Positions 15,950-22,650 of a stretch of DNA of 22,650 nucleotides are shown piece after piece. The notes under the pieces are model-generated. The model made no database searches, had not been told where the DNA came from, and worked only from the letters and a program-made list of their open reading frames with translations. Position numbers and translations under genes: made by a program. Source of the stretch: CADCVT01 sp036389485 (GTDB lineage Bacteria; Actinomycetota; Thermoleophilia; Solirubrobacterales; Solirubrobacteraceae); NCBI GenBank assembly GCA_036389485.1, contig DASVPR010000012.1, forward strand, positions 1 through 22,650, given 5' to 3'. The first letter of the stretch is position 1. Each line of letters opens with the position of its first letter.

Positions 15950-16887
15950 TCCACCCGATCCCGTCCGGGACGCGGGACGTCCTGCCCGACGAGATGCGCG
16001 AGCTGCGCGCGATCACCGGGGCGCTCCTCCGCGTCTTCACGGACGAGGGCTACGGCGAGATCGCGACGCCGTCGCTGGAGCACGAGTCGGTGCTGGCGCG
16101 CGGGGGCGCGGGCGGGACGCTGCCCGCGTACCGCGTCGTCGACGACCACGGGGCGGTGCTCGCGCTGCGGTCCGACATGACGGTGCCGATCGCGCGGGTC
16201 GTCGCAACGCGCTACGCGGGCGCGCCGCCGCCGCTGCGGTTCTGCTACTTCGCCAACGCCTTTCGCAGCGTGCGGCCGCACCGCGGCCAGCAGCGGGAGT
16301 TCCTGCAGGCGGGGGTGGAGCTGATCGGCTCGCCGGCGCCCGACGGGACGGCCGAGGCGCTGCGGGTGCTGTGCGCCGCTCTGGATGCGACCGGCCTGGA
16401 GCGCTACCGGATCGGGCTCGGGGACGCCTCGCTGTACCCGGCGCTGCTCGCGAACGCGGGCGTGCCGGAGGAGGCCCGCGCGGGGATCCTCCACGAGCTG
16501 GCCACGCGCGACTTCGTCGGGCTGGAGCGCCGGCTGCGCGAGCTTGTGCTGACCGCGGAGGACCGCGAGCGGCTGCTGACCGTGCCGCAGCGGCGCGGCG
16601 GACCGGACGTGCTGGTCCCGGAGGCGGCCGGGCTGCGCGACGTGCTCGACCTGCTCGACGAGGCCGTGCGCTCCCGCGTGATCTTCGACCTCGGCCTGGT
16701 CCGGGACCTCTCGTACTACACCGGCGCGGTCTTCGAGGTCTACGACCCGGCGCTCGGCCAGCCGATCGGCGGCGGCGGTCGGTACGACGACCTGCTCGCG
16801 CGGTTCGGGCGGCCGCTCCCCGCGGTCGGGTTCGCGCTGACGGTGGACTCGCTCCACCTCGCGCTCGCGGGGGAGGAGCAGCTGTGA
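15946..16887 (+). CDS. hisZ: ATP phosphoribosyltransferase regulatory subunit (HisZ)
   Basis: A 313-residue catalytically inactive paralogue of histidyl-tRNA synthetase that complexes with short HisG and carries histidine feedback sensing. Retained class II features are PIPSGTRDVLPDE at the N-terminus, LRSDMTVPIARV, a motif-2-like QQREFLQAGVELIG, DLSYYTGAVFEVY and GGGGRYDDLLARF. The anticodon-binding domain is missing, as expected for HisZ. The GTG start at 15946 overlaps the hisS stop (GTGA) and gives the standard N-terminus. The TGA overlaps the hisG GTG in the same way. Confidence 0.95.
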   Translation: MIHPIPSGTRDVLPDEMRELRAITGALLRVFTDEGYGEIATPSLEHESVLARGGAGGTLPAYRVVDDHGAVLALRSDMTVPIARVVATRYAGAPPPLRFCYFANAFRSVRPHRGQQREFLQAGVELIGSPAPDGTAEALRVLCAALDATGLERYRIGLGDASLYPALLANAGVPEEARAGILHELATRDFVGLERRLRELVLTAEDRERLLTVPQRRGGPDVLVPEAAGLRDVLDLLDEAVRSRVIFDLGLVRDLSYYTGAVFEVYDPALGQPIGGGGRYDDLLARFGRPLPAVGFALTVDSLHLALAGEEQL

Positions 16888-17522
16888 GCCCCCTCAACGG
16901 CCTGACCATCGCGGTCCCGCGCGGCGCCCTGCTGCGCGAGACGCTGGACCTGCTCGACCGCCTCGGGGTCGACACCGGCGAGGTCCGCTCCAACGATCGC
17001 AAGCTGCTGTTCGAGGACGCGGGCATCGTGACGATGCGGCCGAGCGACGTCCCGACGTACGTCGAGGCGGGCGCCGCGGACCTCGGGATCACGGGCAAGG
17101 ACGTGCTGGTCGAGCAGGCCGAGCGCGAGGTCTACGAGCTGTACGACCTCGGCTACGGGCGCTGCCGGATGATCCTCGCGACGGCGGAGGGCGAGGACCG
17201 GGCGGCGGAGGCGCTGCGGCGGCTCGGGATGGTCCGCGTCGCGACGAAGTACCCGAAGGTCGCCGCGGCGTACTTCGAGCGGACCGGGCGGCAGGCGGAG
17301 ATCGTCGAGGTGAAGGGGTCCGTCGAGCTCGCGCCGCTGACCGGGCTCGCCGAGGCGATCGTCGACCTCACCGCCACCGGCACGACCCTGCGCGAGAACG
17401 GACTCGTCGAGCGGGAGACGATCTTCGAGGCGACCGCGCGGCTCATCGCCAATCCGGTCGCGCACAAGCTGAAGGCGGGGGCGATCGACGACTTGCTGGC
17501 GAGGGTGCGCGGTGGGGGCTGA
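16884..17522 (+). CDS. hisG: ATP phosphoribosyltransferase catalytic subunit, short form (HisG_S)
   Basis: A 212-residue enzyme for the first step of histidine synthesis, condensing ATP and PRPP. The N-terminus reads LTIAVPRGALLRETLDLL. YVEAGAADLGITGKDVL is a typical internal segment. The PRPP-binding motif DLTATGTTLRENGL occupies residues 161-174. It lacks the C-terminal ACT-like regulatory domain of long HisG (about 300 residues), so it needs HisZ, which is encoded just upstream with a 4-base overlap. The 35 bases before hisD form the only real gap inside the his cluster besides 3 bases before hisF. Confidence 0.96.
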   Translation: MSPLNGLTIAVPRGALLRETLDLLDRLGVDTGEVRSNDRKLLFEDAGIVTMRPSDVPTYVEAGAADLGITGKDVLVEQAEREVYELYDLGYGRCRMILATAEGEDRAAEALRRLGMVRVATKYPKVAAAYFERTGRQAEIVEVKGSVELAPLTGLAEAIVDLTATGTTLRENGLVERETIFEATARLIANPVAHKLKAGAIDDLLARVRGGG

Positions 17523-17557
17523 AGCGCGGCGGCGGGGAGTCGCGGGGGTGCTTCGCG

Positions 17558-18784
17558 GTGCGGGTTGAACGGTTCCGCGGCGACGATCCGGATCGCGTCG
17601 TCGCCGACATCAGGGCGCTTGTTCCCTCGGGCGCCTCCGTGCGCGACGACGTCGTCGCGATCGTGGACGCCGTGCGTGAGGGCGGCGATCGCGCGCTCGC
17701 GGAGCTGGCGGGGAAGTGGGACGGGGTCGAGCCTCCGCTGCGGGTCGCGCCCCAGGAGCTGGACGCCGCGGCGGCCGGGCTGCGGCACGACCTGCGCTGC
17801 GGGCTCGAGGTCGCGATGGCGAACATCGCGGCGGTGGCGGGCGCGTCGCTCGGCGACGACGCGGACCTCCACCTCCCGCAGGGCCAGCGGATCGTGGTGC
17901 GCGAGCTGCCGGTCCGCCGCGCGGCGATCTACGTCCCCGGCGGGCGCAACCCGTACCCGTCGACCGCGTTGATGGGCGCCGTCACGGCGCGGGTCGCCGG
18001 CGTGGAGGAGATCGTCGTCCTCACCCCGCGCGCGCACGCGGTCGTGCTCGCGGCCTGCGCGCTGTGCGGCGTCGACGAGGTCTACCGCTTCGGCGGCGCG
18101 CACGGGATCGCCGCGCTCGCGTACGGGACGCCCTCGATCCCGCGGGCCGACGTCATCGCCGGGCCCGGCGGCCTGCACGTGCAGGAGGCGAAGCGCCTCG
18201 TCTCCGGCGACGTGGGGATCGACGGCTTCCTCGGCCCCAGCGACGTGTTCGTCGTCGCCGGCGCCGACGCCGACGCCGAGCTCGTGGCGGCCGACCTCGC
18301 GGCGCAGGCCGAGCACGGTGACGGGACGATCGTCGCGCTGGCGTCGCCGGACGGCGCGCTGCTCGACGCGGTGGAGGAGCGCCTGCGGGTGGAAAGCGAG
18401 GCGGTGGCGGCGCTCGTCGCGGCGGAGGAGGTCGAGCAGGCGCTGGCGGTCGCGGAGGCGTTCGCCCCCGAGCACCTGCAGCTCATGGGCCGGCAGGCGG
18501 CGTCGCTCGCCCCGCGCGTCACGCGCGCCGGGTGCGTCTTCGTCAACGGGGGGACCGCGTTCGGCGACTACGTCGCCGGCTCGAACCACTCCCTGCCCAC
18601 CGGCGGCTCCGCGCGCTTCGGCAGCGCGCTCTCCGTCCGGCACTTCCGGCGGAGGATGACGGAGGTCCACATCGGGCCCGCGGCGCCGGCGCTCGCCCGG
18701 GCCGGAGCGCCGATCGCGCGGGCCGAGGGCTTCGAGCTCCACGCGCGGTCGATGGAAGCAAGGAAGAATGGCGGGTCGCGATGA
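17558..18784 (+). CDS. hisD: histidinol dehydrogenase (HisD), divergent signature
   Basis: A 408-residue zinc enzyme that oxidises histidinol to histidine, the last two steps of the pathway. The zinc ligands are all present: Gln250 and His253 (QAEHG), Asp337 (FGDYVAG) and His395 (FELHARS). The catalytic pair Glu305-His306 (PEHL) is also present. The family signature is altered: the usual IDxxAGPSE reads IDGFLGPSD, and GPGN reads GPGG. The protein is about 20 residues shorter than common HisD. It is probably active, because every catalytic residue I can place is kept. The GTG at 17558 gives the expected N-terminus. It is preceded by a purine-rich stretch but no clear Shine-Dalgarno. The stop overlaps hisB (ATGA). 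Confidence 0.93.
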   Translation: MRVERFRGDDPDRVVADIRALVPSGASVRDDVVAIVDAVREGGDRALAELAGKWDGVEPPLRVAPQELDAAAAGLRHDLRCGLEVAMANIAAVAGASLGDDADLHLPQGQRIVVRELPVRRAAIYVPGGRNPYPSTALMGAVTARVAGVEEIVVLTPRAHAVVLAACALCGVDEVYRFGGAHGIAALAYGTPSIPRADVIAGPGGLHVQEAKRLVSGDVGIDGFLGPSDVFVVAGADADAELVAADLAAQAEHGDGTIVALASPDGALLDAVEERLRVESEAVAALVAAEEVEQALAVAEAFAPEHLQLMGRQAASLAPRVTRAGCVFVNGGTAFGDYVAGSNHSLPTGGSARFGSALSVRHFRRRMTEVHIGPAAPALARAGAPIARAEGFELHARSMEARKNGGSR

Positions 18785-19374
18785 CTGGGCGACAGGCGGA
18801 GATCCACCGCAGGACCAAGGAGACCGACGTGTCGGTGGCGATCGGGCTCGACGGCACGGGCAAGGGCGCGCGGCTCACGGGCGTCGGCTTCCTCGACCAC
18901 ATGCTCGACCTGCTCGCGCGCCACGGCGGGCTGGACCTCGAGGCGCGCGTCGAGGGCGACCTGCAGACCGGTGCGCACCACACGGTCGAGGACACGGGGC
19001 TCGCGTTCGGGCAGGCGCTCGACACCGCGCTCGGCGACCGGCGCGGGATCACCCGCTACGGCTACGCCGTGATCCCGATGGACGAGGCGCGCGCCTCGTG
19101 CGCGATCGACGTCTCCGGCCGGCCGCTGCTCGTCTTCGAGGCCGAGCTTCCCCCCGGCTCGACCGGCACCTTCGACCACGAGCTGACCGAGGAGTTCTTC
19201 CGCGCGATCGCGAGCACGTCGTTCCTCACCGTCCACCTCGTGGTCGAGAGCGGGGCGAACGCGCACCACATGATCGAGGCGGCGTTCAAGGCGTTCGCGC
19301 GGGCGCTGCGCCAGGCGGTCGCGATCGACCCGCGCGAGGAGGGCATCCCTTCGACGAAGGGCGTCCTGCGTTGA
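18781..19374 (+). CDS. hisB: imidazoleglycerol-phosphate dehydratase (HisB)
   Basis: A 197-residue, single-function Mn-dependent dehydratase that converts imidazole glycerol phosphate to imidazole acetol phosphate. The metal-binding motifs of the two half-repeats are clear: GFLDHMLDLLARHG (His40 region), AHHTVEDTG (His66, His67) and AHHMIEAAFK (His162, His163). It ends in STKGVLR as family members do. It has no fused histidinol-phosphatase domain, so that activity must be encoded elsewhere. Both ends overlap neighbours by four bases (ATGA with hisD, TTGA with hisH). Confidence 0.97.
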   Translation: MTGRQAEIHRRTKETDVSVAIGLDGTGKGARLTGVGFLDHMLDLLARHGGLDLEARVEGDLQTGAHHTVEDTGLAFGQALDTALGDRRGITRYGYAVIPMDEARASCAIDVSGRPLLVFEAELPPGSTGTFDHELTEEFFRAIASTSFLTVHLVVESGANAHHMIEAAFKAFARALRQAVAIDPREEGIPSTKGVLR

Positions 19375-19976
19375 TCGCGATCGTCGACTACGGGGTGGGG
19401 AACCGGCGGAGCGTCGAGAAGGCGCTCGAGCACGTGGGCGCGCGGCCGGTGCTGACGGCGGACGCGGAGACGATCCTCGCGGCGGAGGGCGTCGTGGTGC
19501 CCGGCGTCGGAGCGTTCCCGGAGGCGATGCGCCGGCTGCGGGCGCTCGGGCTCGACGACGTGCTCCGCGAGGTGCGGGCGCCGATCATCGGGCTGTGCCT
19601 CGGGATGCAGCTGCTCTTCGAGTGGTCGGAGGAGCACGAGGGCGAGAAGGGACTCGGGCTGCTGCGCGGCGGAGTGCGGCGGCTGGACACGAGCGGCCTG
19701 AAGCTGCCGCACATCGGGTGGAACATGGTCCGCTGGGCGCGGCCGTCGCCGCTCGTCGACGGCCTCGGCGCGGAGGCCGCCTTCTACCACGTGCACTCCT
19801 ACGCGCCGGTGCCGGAGGACGAGTCGCTCGTGCTCGGCGTCGGCGAGTACGGGAAGCCGTTCGTCTCGTTCGTCGAGCAGGGCAGCGTCTTCGGCGCTCA
19901 GTGCCATCCCGAGAAGTCGTCCGCCAACGGGCTGCGCGTGCTCTCGAACTTCGTGCGGGCGGCGGTGACCGTTTGA
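19371..19976 (+). CDS. hisH: imidazole glycerol phosphate synthase glutaminase subunit (HisH)
   Basis: A 201-residue class I glutamine amidotransferase that feeds ammonia to HisF. The nucleophile Cys76 lies in GLCLGMQLLFE, and His179 and Glu181 in QCHPEKS complete the triad. The N-terminus IAIVDYGVGNRRSVEKAL is typical. The start is a TTG sharing bases with the hisB stop (TTGA). No better ATG or GTG exists before the conserved N-terminus. The stop is again shared, with the TTG of hisA. Confidence 0.95.
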   Translation: MIAIVDYGVGNRRSVEKALEHVGARPVLTADAETILAAEGVVVPGVGAFPEAMRRLRALGLDDVLREVRAPIIGLCLGMQLLFEWSEEHEGEKGLGLLRGGVRRLDTSGLKLPHIGWNMVRWARPSPLVDGLGAEAAFYHVHSYAPVPEDESLVLGVGEYGKPFVSFVEQGSVFGAQCHPEKSSANGLRVLSNFVRAAVTV

Positions 19977-20701
19977 TCCTCTATCCCGCGATCGACATCT
20001 CCGACGGGCAGGCGGTGCGCCTCGCCCAGGGGGACTTCGATCGCAGCACCGTCTACAAGGACTCGCCCCTGGAGGCGGCGCGGGCGTGGGTCGACGCGGG
20101 CGCGCGGTGGCTGCACGTCGTGGACCTCGACGGCGCGCGGACCGGGACGCCGCACTCCCTCGGGCACCTGGAGCAGATCGCGAACGAGCTGCCGGTGCCG
20201 GTGCAGTACGGCGGCGCGCTGCGGTCGCTGCCCGCGGTGCGCGACGCGCTGCGGGCCGGCGCCGCGCGGGTCATCCTCGGCACGGCGGCGTACACCGACG
20301 TCGACTTCCTCGACGACGTCGTCGGCGCGTACGCGGAGCGCGTGCTCGTGTCGGTCGACGCCCGCGGCGGGCACGTCACGACCTCGGGCTGGACGGAGAC
20401 GACGCAGATGCCGGCCGACGACGTCATCCGGCGGCTGAGCGCGCGCGGCGTCAAGCAGTTCGTGTACTCGAACGTCGACCGCGACGGGATGCTCGCCGGC
20501 GTCGACCTCGACGAGGTGCGGCGGATCGCGGACGTCGTGCGCGGGCGCTTCCTGTACTCGGGCGGCGTGGGCCGGCTCGAGGACCTCGAGGCGCTCGTCG
20601 CGCTGCGGCAGGTCAACCTCGCGGGCGTCATCGTCGGCAAGGCGCTCTTCGAGGGCGCCTTCACGATCGGCGAGGCGCAGGCGATCCTCGACCGGACCTG
20701 A
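19973..20701 (+). CDS. hisA: phosphoribosylformimino-5-aminoimidazole carboxamide ribotide isomerase (HisA)
   Basis: A 242-residue TIM-barrel isomerase catalysing the Amadori rearrangement of ProFAR to PRFAR. The catalytic acid/base pair is Asp8 (LYPAIDISDG) and Asp129 (VDARGG). Phosphate-binding Gly motifs such as QYGGALRS and YSGGVGRLEDL are visible. In some actinobacteria HisA doubles as TrpF (PriA). That cannot be decided by eye. The TTG start overlaps the hisH stop (TTGA). Two successive TTG starts suggest reliance on coupled reinitiation. Confidence 0.94.
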   Translation: MILYPAIDISDGQAVRLAQGDFDRSTVYKDSPLEAARAWVDAGARWLHVVDLDGARTGTPHSLGHLEQIANELPVPVQYGGALRSLPAVRDALRAGAARVILGTAAYTDVDFLDDVVGAYAERVLVSVDARGGHVTTSGWTETTQMPADDVIRRLSARGVKQFVYSNVDRDGMLAGVDLDEVRRIADVVRGRFLYSGGVGRLEDLEALVALRQVNLAGVIVGKALFEGAFTIGEAQAILDRT

Positions 20702-20704
20702 TCG

Positions 20705-21466
20705 ATGCACCTCAAGCGGGTCATCCCGTGCCTCGACGTCGACGCGGGGCGCGTCGTGAAGGGGACGAACTTCGTCGACATCCGCGACGCGGGCGATCCC
20801 GTCGAGCTGGCCGAGCGCTACGACCGCGCGGGCGCCGACGAGCTGGTGTTCCTCGACATCACCGCGACGTCGGACAGGCGCGGCACGATGGTGGAGCTGG
20901 CGCGGCGGACGGCGGACAACGTCTTCGTGCCGTTCACGATCGGTGGCGGGCTGCGGTCGGTCGCCGATGCGCAGGCCGTGCTCGACGCGGGCGCGGACAA
21001 GGTGTCGGTGAACAGCGCGGCGGTCGCGCGGCCCGCGCTCGTCGACGAGCTGGCGAACGTGTTCGGCGCGCAGTGCGTCGTGCTCGCGATCGATGCGAAG
21101 GCTCGTGGCGACGGCTCGTGGGAGGTCTACGTGGCGGGCGGGCGGAGGCCGACCGGCCGCGACGCGATCGAGTGGGCCCGGGAGGGCGTCGAGCGCGGCG
21201 CGGGCGAGATCCTGCTGACGTCGATGGACCGCGACGGCACCAACCTGGGCTACGACCTCGGGCTGACCCGCGCGGTGAGCGAGGCGGTCGGCGTGCCCGT
21301 GATCGCGTCGGGCGGCGCCGGGACCCTGGACCATCTCGTCGAGGCGCTCGAGGCGGGCGCGGACGCCGCGCTGGTGGCGTCGCTGTTCCACTTCGGGCAC
21401 TACTCGATCGCCGAGGCCAAGGCCGCGCTCGCGGGCGCGGGGGTCCCCGTCCGGCCGGCGGGATGA
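20705..21466 (+). CDS. hisF: imidazole glycerol phosphate synthase cyclase subunit (HisF)
   Basis: A 253-residue TIM barrel that partners HisH to make imidazole glycerol phosphate and AICAR. The catalytic Asp11 (IPCLDVDAGRVVKG) and Asp130 (VLAIDAK) sit at canonical numbers. The phosphate-binding FTIGGGLRS and ASGGAGTLDHL motifs are present. The ATG lies only 3 bases after the hisA stop. The stop overlaps the kinase start by four bases (ATGA), so the next gene is tightly coupled. Confidence 0.97.
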   Translation: MHLKRVIPCLDVDAGRVVKGTNFVDIRDAGDPVELAERYDRAGADELVFLDITATSDRRGTMVELARRTADNVFVPFTIGGGLRSVADAQAVLDAGADKVSVNSAAVARPALVDELANVFGAQCVVLAIDAKARGDGSWEVYVAGGRRPTGRDAIEWAREGVERGAGEILLTSMDRDGTNLGYDLGLTRAVSEAVGVPVIASGGAGTLDHLVEALEAGADAALVASLFHFGHYSIAEAKAALAGAGVPVRPAG

Positions 21467-22473
21467 GGCGCCTCGCCGTCCACGGGCTGACCGTGGCGCT
21501 CGAGGGCGGCTTCGAGGCGGCGCTGGACGAGGTCTTCCGCGACTTCGCGTGGTTCGCTTCGGCCTCGGACGCCGGTGCGCCCGACGTCGTGGTGCGGCTC
21601 GAGCGCGGCGCTCCGGACTGGGACGCGTTCGGGCCGCTGGAGGCCGCGTTCGTGACGCCGCGCAACGTCGTCTACGAGGACGGCGCGCGCACCGTGATCG
21701 ACTGGTTCGGGCGGGCGAGCGGCGTGCTCTCGCGGGCTGATGGGACGCTCGTCGTGCGTGGGGAGGACGTCCATCTCGTGCACGAGGCGGCGTACCTGTT
21801 CCTGCTGTCGCGGATCGGCGAGCACCTCGACGCGCTCGGGCTGCCGCGGCTGCACGCGCTGGCGCTGAGCGGCCGCGGCGGCGGGGCGGTAGCGGTCATG
21901 CTGCCGTCGGGCGGCGGGAAGTCGACGCTGGCCGTGCGCGCGCTGCGGGCCGACGGCGTCCGGCTCCTGGCCGAGGACACGCCGCTGCTCGACTCGGCCG
22001 GCTGCCTGCATCCGTTTCCCCTCCGCATCGGGGTCAACCCGGCGGACGCCGAGTCGCTGCCCCCCGGGCACGTGCGGCGCGTGGAGCGGATGGAGTTCCA
22101 CCCGAAGCTGCTGGTCGACCTCGACGGGTTCCGCGACCGGGTCGAGCCGGCGCCGCAGCCGCTGCGCCACCTCGTGGTCGGGGCGCGGTCGCTGGCGCGC
22201 GAGCCGCGGCTCGAACGGGTCCCGCGGCGGGCGGCGGCGGGCGCGCTGTTCCGCGAGTGCGTCGTCGGGCTCGGGGTCTATCAGGGGATGGAGTTCGTGC
22301 TCCAGCGCGGGATGCGGGACGTCGCGGGGAAGGCGGGGACGGCGGCGATGCGCGCGCGCTGCTGCGCCGCGGCGCTGCGGCGGGCGCAGGTGTGGCGGCT
22401 CGTGCTCGGCCGCGACCACGACGCGAACTGGCGGGCGCTCGAGCCGCTCCTCGCCCAGCACCGTCCTGGTTGA
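21463..22473 (+). CDS. HprK-like P-loop kinase/phosphorylase-type protein of unknown substrate
   Basis: A 336-residue soluble protein whose C-terminal half resembles the HPr serine kinase/phosphorylase fold. The Walker A motif LPSGGGKST spans residues 147-155. An acidic motif LLAEDTPLLD (Glu171, Asp172) lies where HprK has its Walker B-like Asp pair. The N-terminal part (about 1-135) is unassigned, with mixed alpha/beta character. No PTS gene is nearby. Similar HprK-related proteins occur in peptide-modification clusters, but none of their partners is seen here. It overlaps hisF by four bases, so it is made with the histidine enzymes. A histidine-linked function is inference from context only. 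Confidence 0.7.
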   Translation: MRRLAVHGLTVALEGGFEAALDEVFRDFAWFASASDAGAPDVVVRLERGAPDWDAFGPLEAAFVTPRNVVYEDGARTVIDWFGRASGVLSRADGTLVVRGEDVHLVHEAAYLFLLSRIGEHLDALGLPRLHALALSGRGGGAVAVMLPSGGGKSTLAVRALRADGVRLLAEDTPLLDSAGCLHPFPLRIGVNPADAESLPPGHVRRVERMEFHPKLLVDLDGFRDRVEPAPQPLRHLVVGARSLAREPRLERVPRRAAAGALFRECVVGLGVYQGMEFVLQRGMRDVAGKAGTAAMRARCCAAALRRAQVWRLVLGRDHDANWRALEPLLAQHRPG

Positions 22474-22474
22474 C

Positions 22475-22489
22475 CGTCGGTATCCGACG
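22475..22489 (+). terminator. hairpin at end of histidine unit
   Basis: CGTCGG-TAT-CCGACG is a perfect 6-bp stem starting 2 bases after the kinase stop. No T-run follows. It is a plausible weak intrinsic terminator. Just downstream GCTCAG (22489-22494) and CTGAGC (22517-22522) form another spaced inverted repeat. Confidence 0.4.
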
Positions 22490-22529
22490 CTCAGGCAGGA
22501 CAGTGCCGCGCGCTAGCTGAGCAGTCCAG

Positions 22530-22560
22530 GGACGTTGTGAACGGCTGAGAGAAGACGTCC
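22530..22560. repeat. short inverted repeat near right edge
   Basis: GGACGT (22530-22535) and ACGTCC (22555-22560) are perfect complements separated by 19 bases. Base composition here is less GC-extreme than the his genes. It may belong to the end or promoter of an inserted element. Confidence 0.3.
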
Positions 22561-22617
22561 GGGCCCGTCCTGAGGCTCTGCAAGTCCGCCAAGACACGCA
22601 GAGCAAGGAGGGCCCGG
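22559..22617 (+). promoter_or_regulatory. long leader hairpin sequestering a Shine-Dalgarno
   Basis: Three paired blocks nest in order: CCGGGCCC (22559-22566) with GGGCCCGG (22610-22617), TCCT (22568-22571) with AGGA (22606-22609), and GCTCTGC (22575-22581) with GCAGAGC (22598-22604). The Shine-Dalgarno AAGGAGG (22605-22611) for the ATG at 22618 lies inside the stem. Translation would be blocked whenever the full hairpin forms in a longer transcript. Confidence 0.65.
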
Positions 22618-22650
22618 ATGGCACAGCACGTTAGAGCGGCGCTCGGACCG
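22618..22650 (+). CDS. start of an unidentified gene, possibly a transposase (cut by window end)
   Basis: Only 11 codons are visible (MAQHVRAALGP). The ATG has a strong Shine-Dalgarno 6 bases upstream. Codons GCA, GTT, AGA and GGA are unusual for this genome, which hints at foreign origin. A hidden ribosome site in a strong hairpin is typical of insertion sequences, so a transposase is my best guess. No protein motif can confirm it. Confidence 0.4.
   Translation, partial: MAQHVRAALGP

Noticed and set aside
22474..22650. Possible tRNA or attachment site beside the foreign-looking gene
   Set aside because: No cloverleaf, T-loop or CCA-like end could be drawn, and no direct repeat with another part of the window was found.

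Overview
The window is GC-rich throughout, and every gene strongly prefers G or C at the third codon position. The gene types point to a deep-branching actinobacterium, most likely class Thermoleophilia, order Solirubrobacterales (Solirubrobacter, Conexibacter or Patulibacter relatives). The supporting signs are a short-form HisG with HisZ, a MurA with Asp in place of the active-site Cys, many leaderless-type promoters, and a secreted hydrolase with an Arg-rich beta-repeat tail. This placement is inference from sequence style, not a database result.

Layout. Positions 1-1658 are the 3' half of a 23S rRNA gene, followed by a 5S rRNA (about 1731-1848) and a hairpin terminator. Next on the minus strand is a two-gene operon: a benzoylformate-decarboxylase-like ThDP enzyme (3511-5112) and an FAD-binding dehydrogenase (1926-3500). 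Divergent from it is a 979-residue secreted alpha/beta hydrolase (5179-8118). A DMT/EamA-type transporter (minus), two small proteins of unknown function and a DUF389 membrane protein follow. The middle holds an isocitrate/isopropylmalate-dehydrogenase-family enzyme (minus), a small duplicated zinc-module protein (plus), HU (minus) and an HD-domain protein (minus).

From 13381 to 22473 all genes run on the plus strand: murA, hisS, hisZ, hisG, hisD, hisB, hisH, hisA, hisF and an HprK-like P-loop kinase. Most junctions are 4-base NTGA overlaps, so hisS to the kinase reads as one translationally coupled histidine unit. hisC, hisE/I and hisN are absent here. HisZ and short HisG make the first enzyme of the pathway, HisH and HisF make the imidazole-glycerol-phosphate synthase, and HisA, HisB and HisD supply flanking steps. 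The last 170 bases hold an operon-end hairpin and then the start of a different-looking gene. Its Shine-Dalgarno sits inside a long hairpin, as in insertion sequences.

The most striking pattern across the window is regulatory. At least eight starts have a TANNNT or GANNNT hexamer ending 6-9 bases before the start codon and no Shine-Dalgarno. Two intergenic regions carry overlapping divergent -10 boxes. I did not find a CRISPR array, a tRNA or a clear defence system. The best candidates for something undescribed are the HprK-like kinase fused into the his operon, the double zinc-module protein sharing a promoter with the dehydrogenase, and the structured leader at the right edge.
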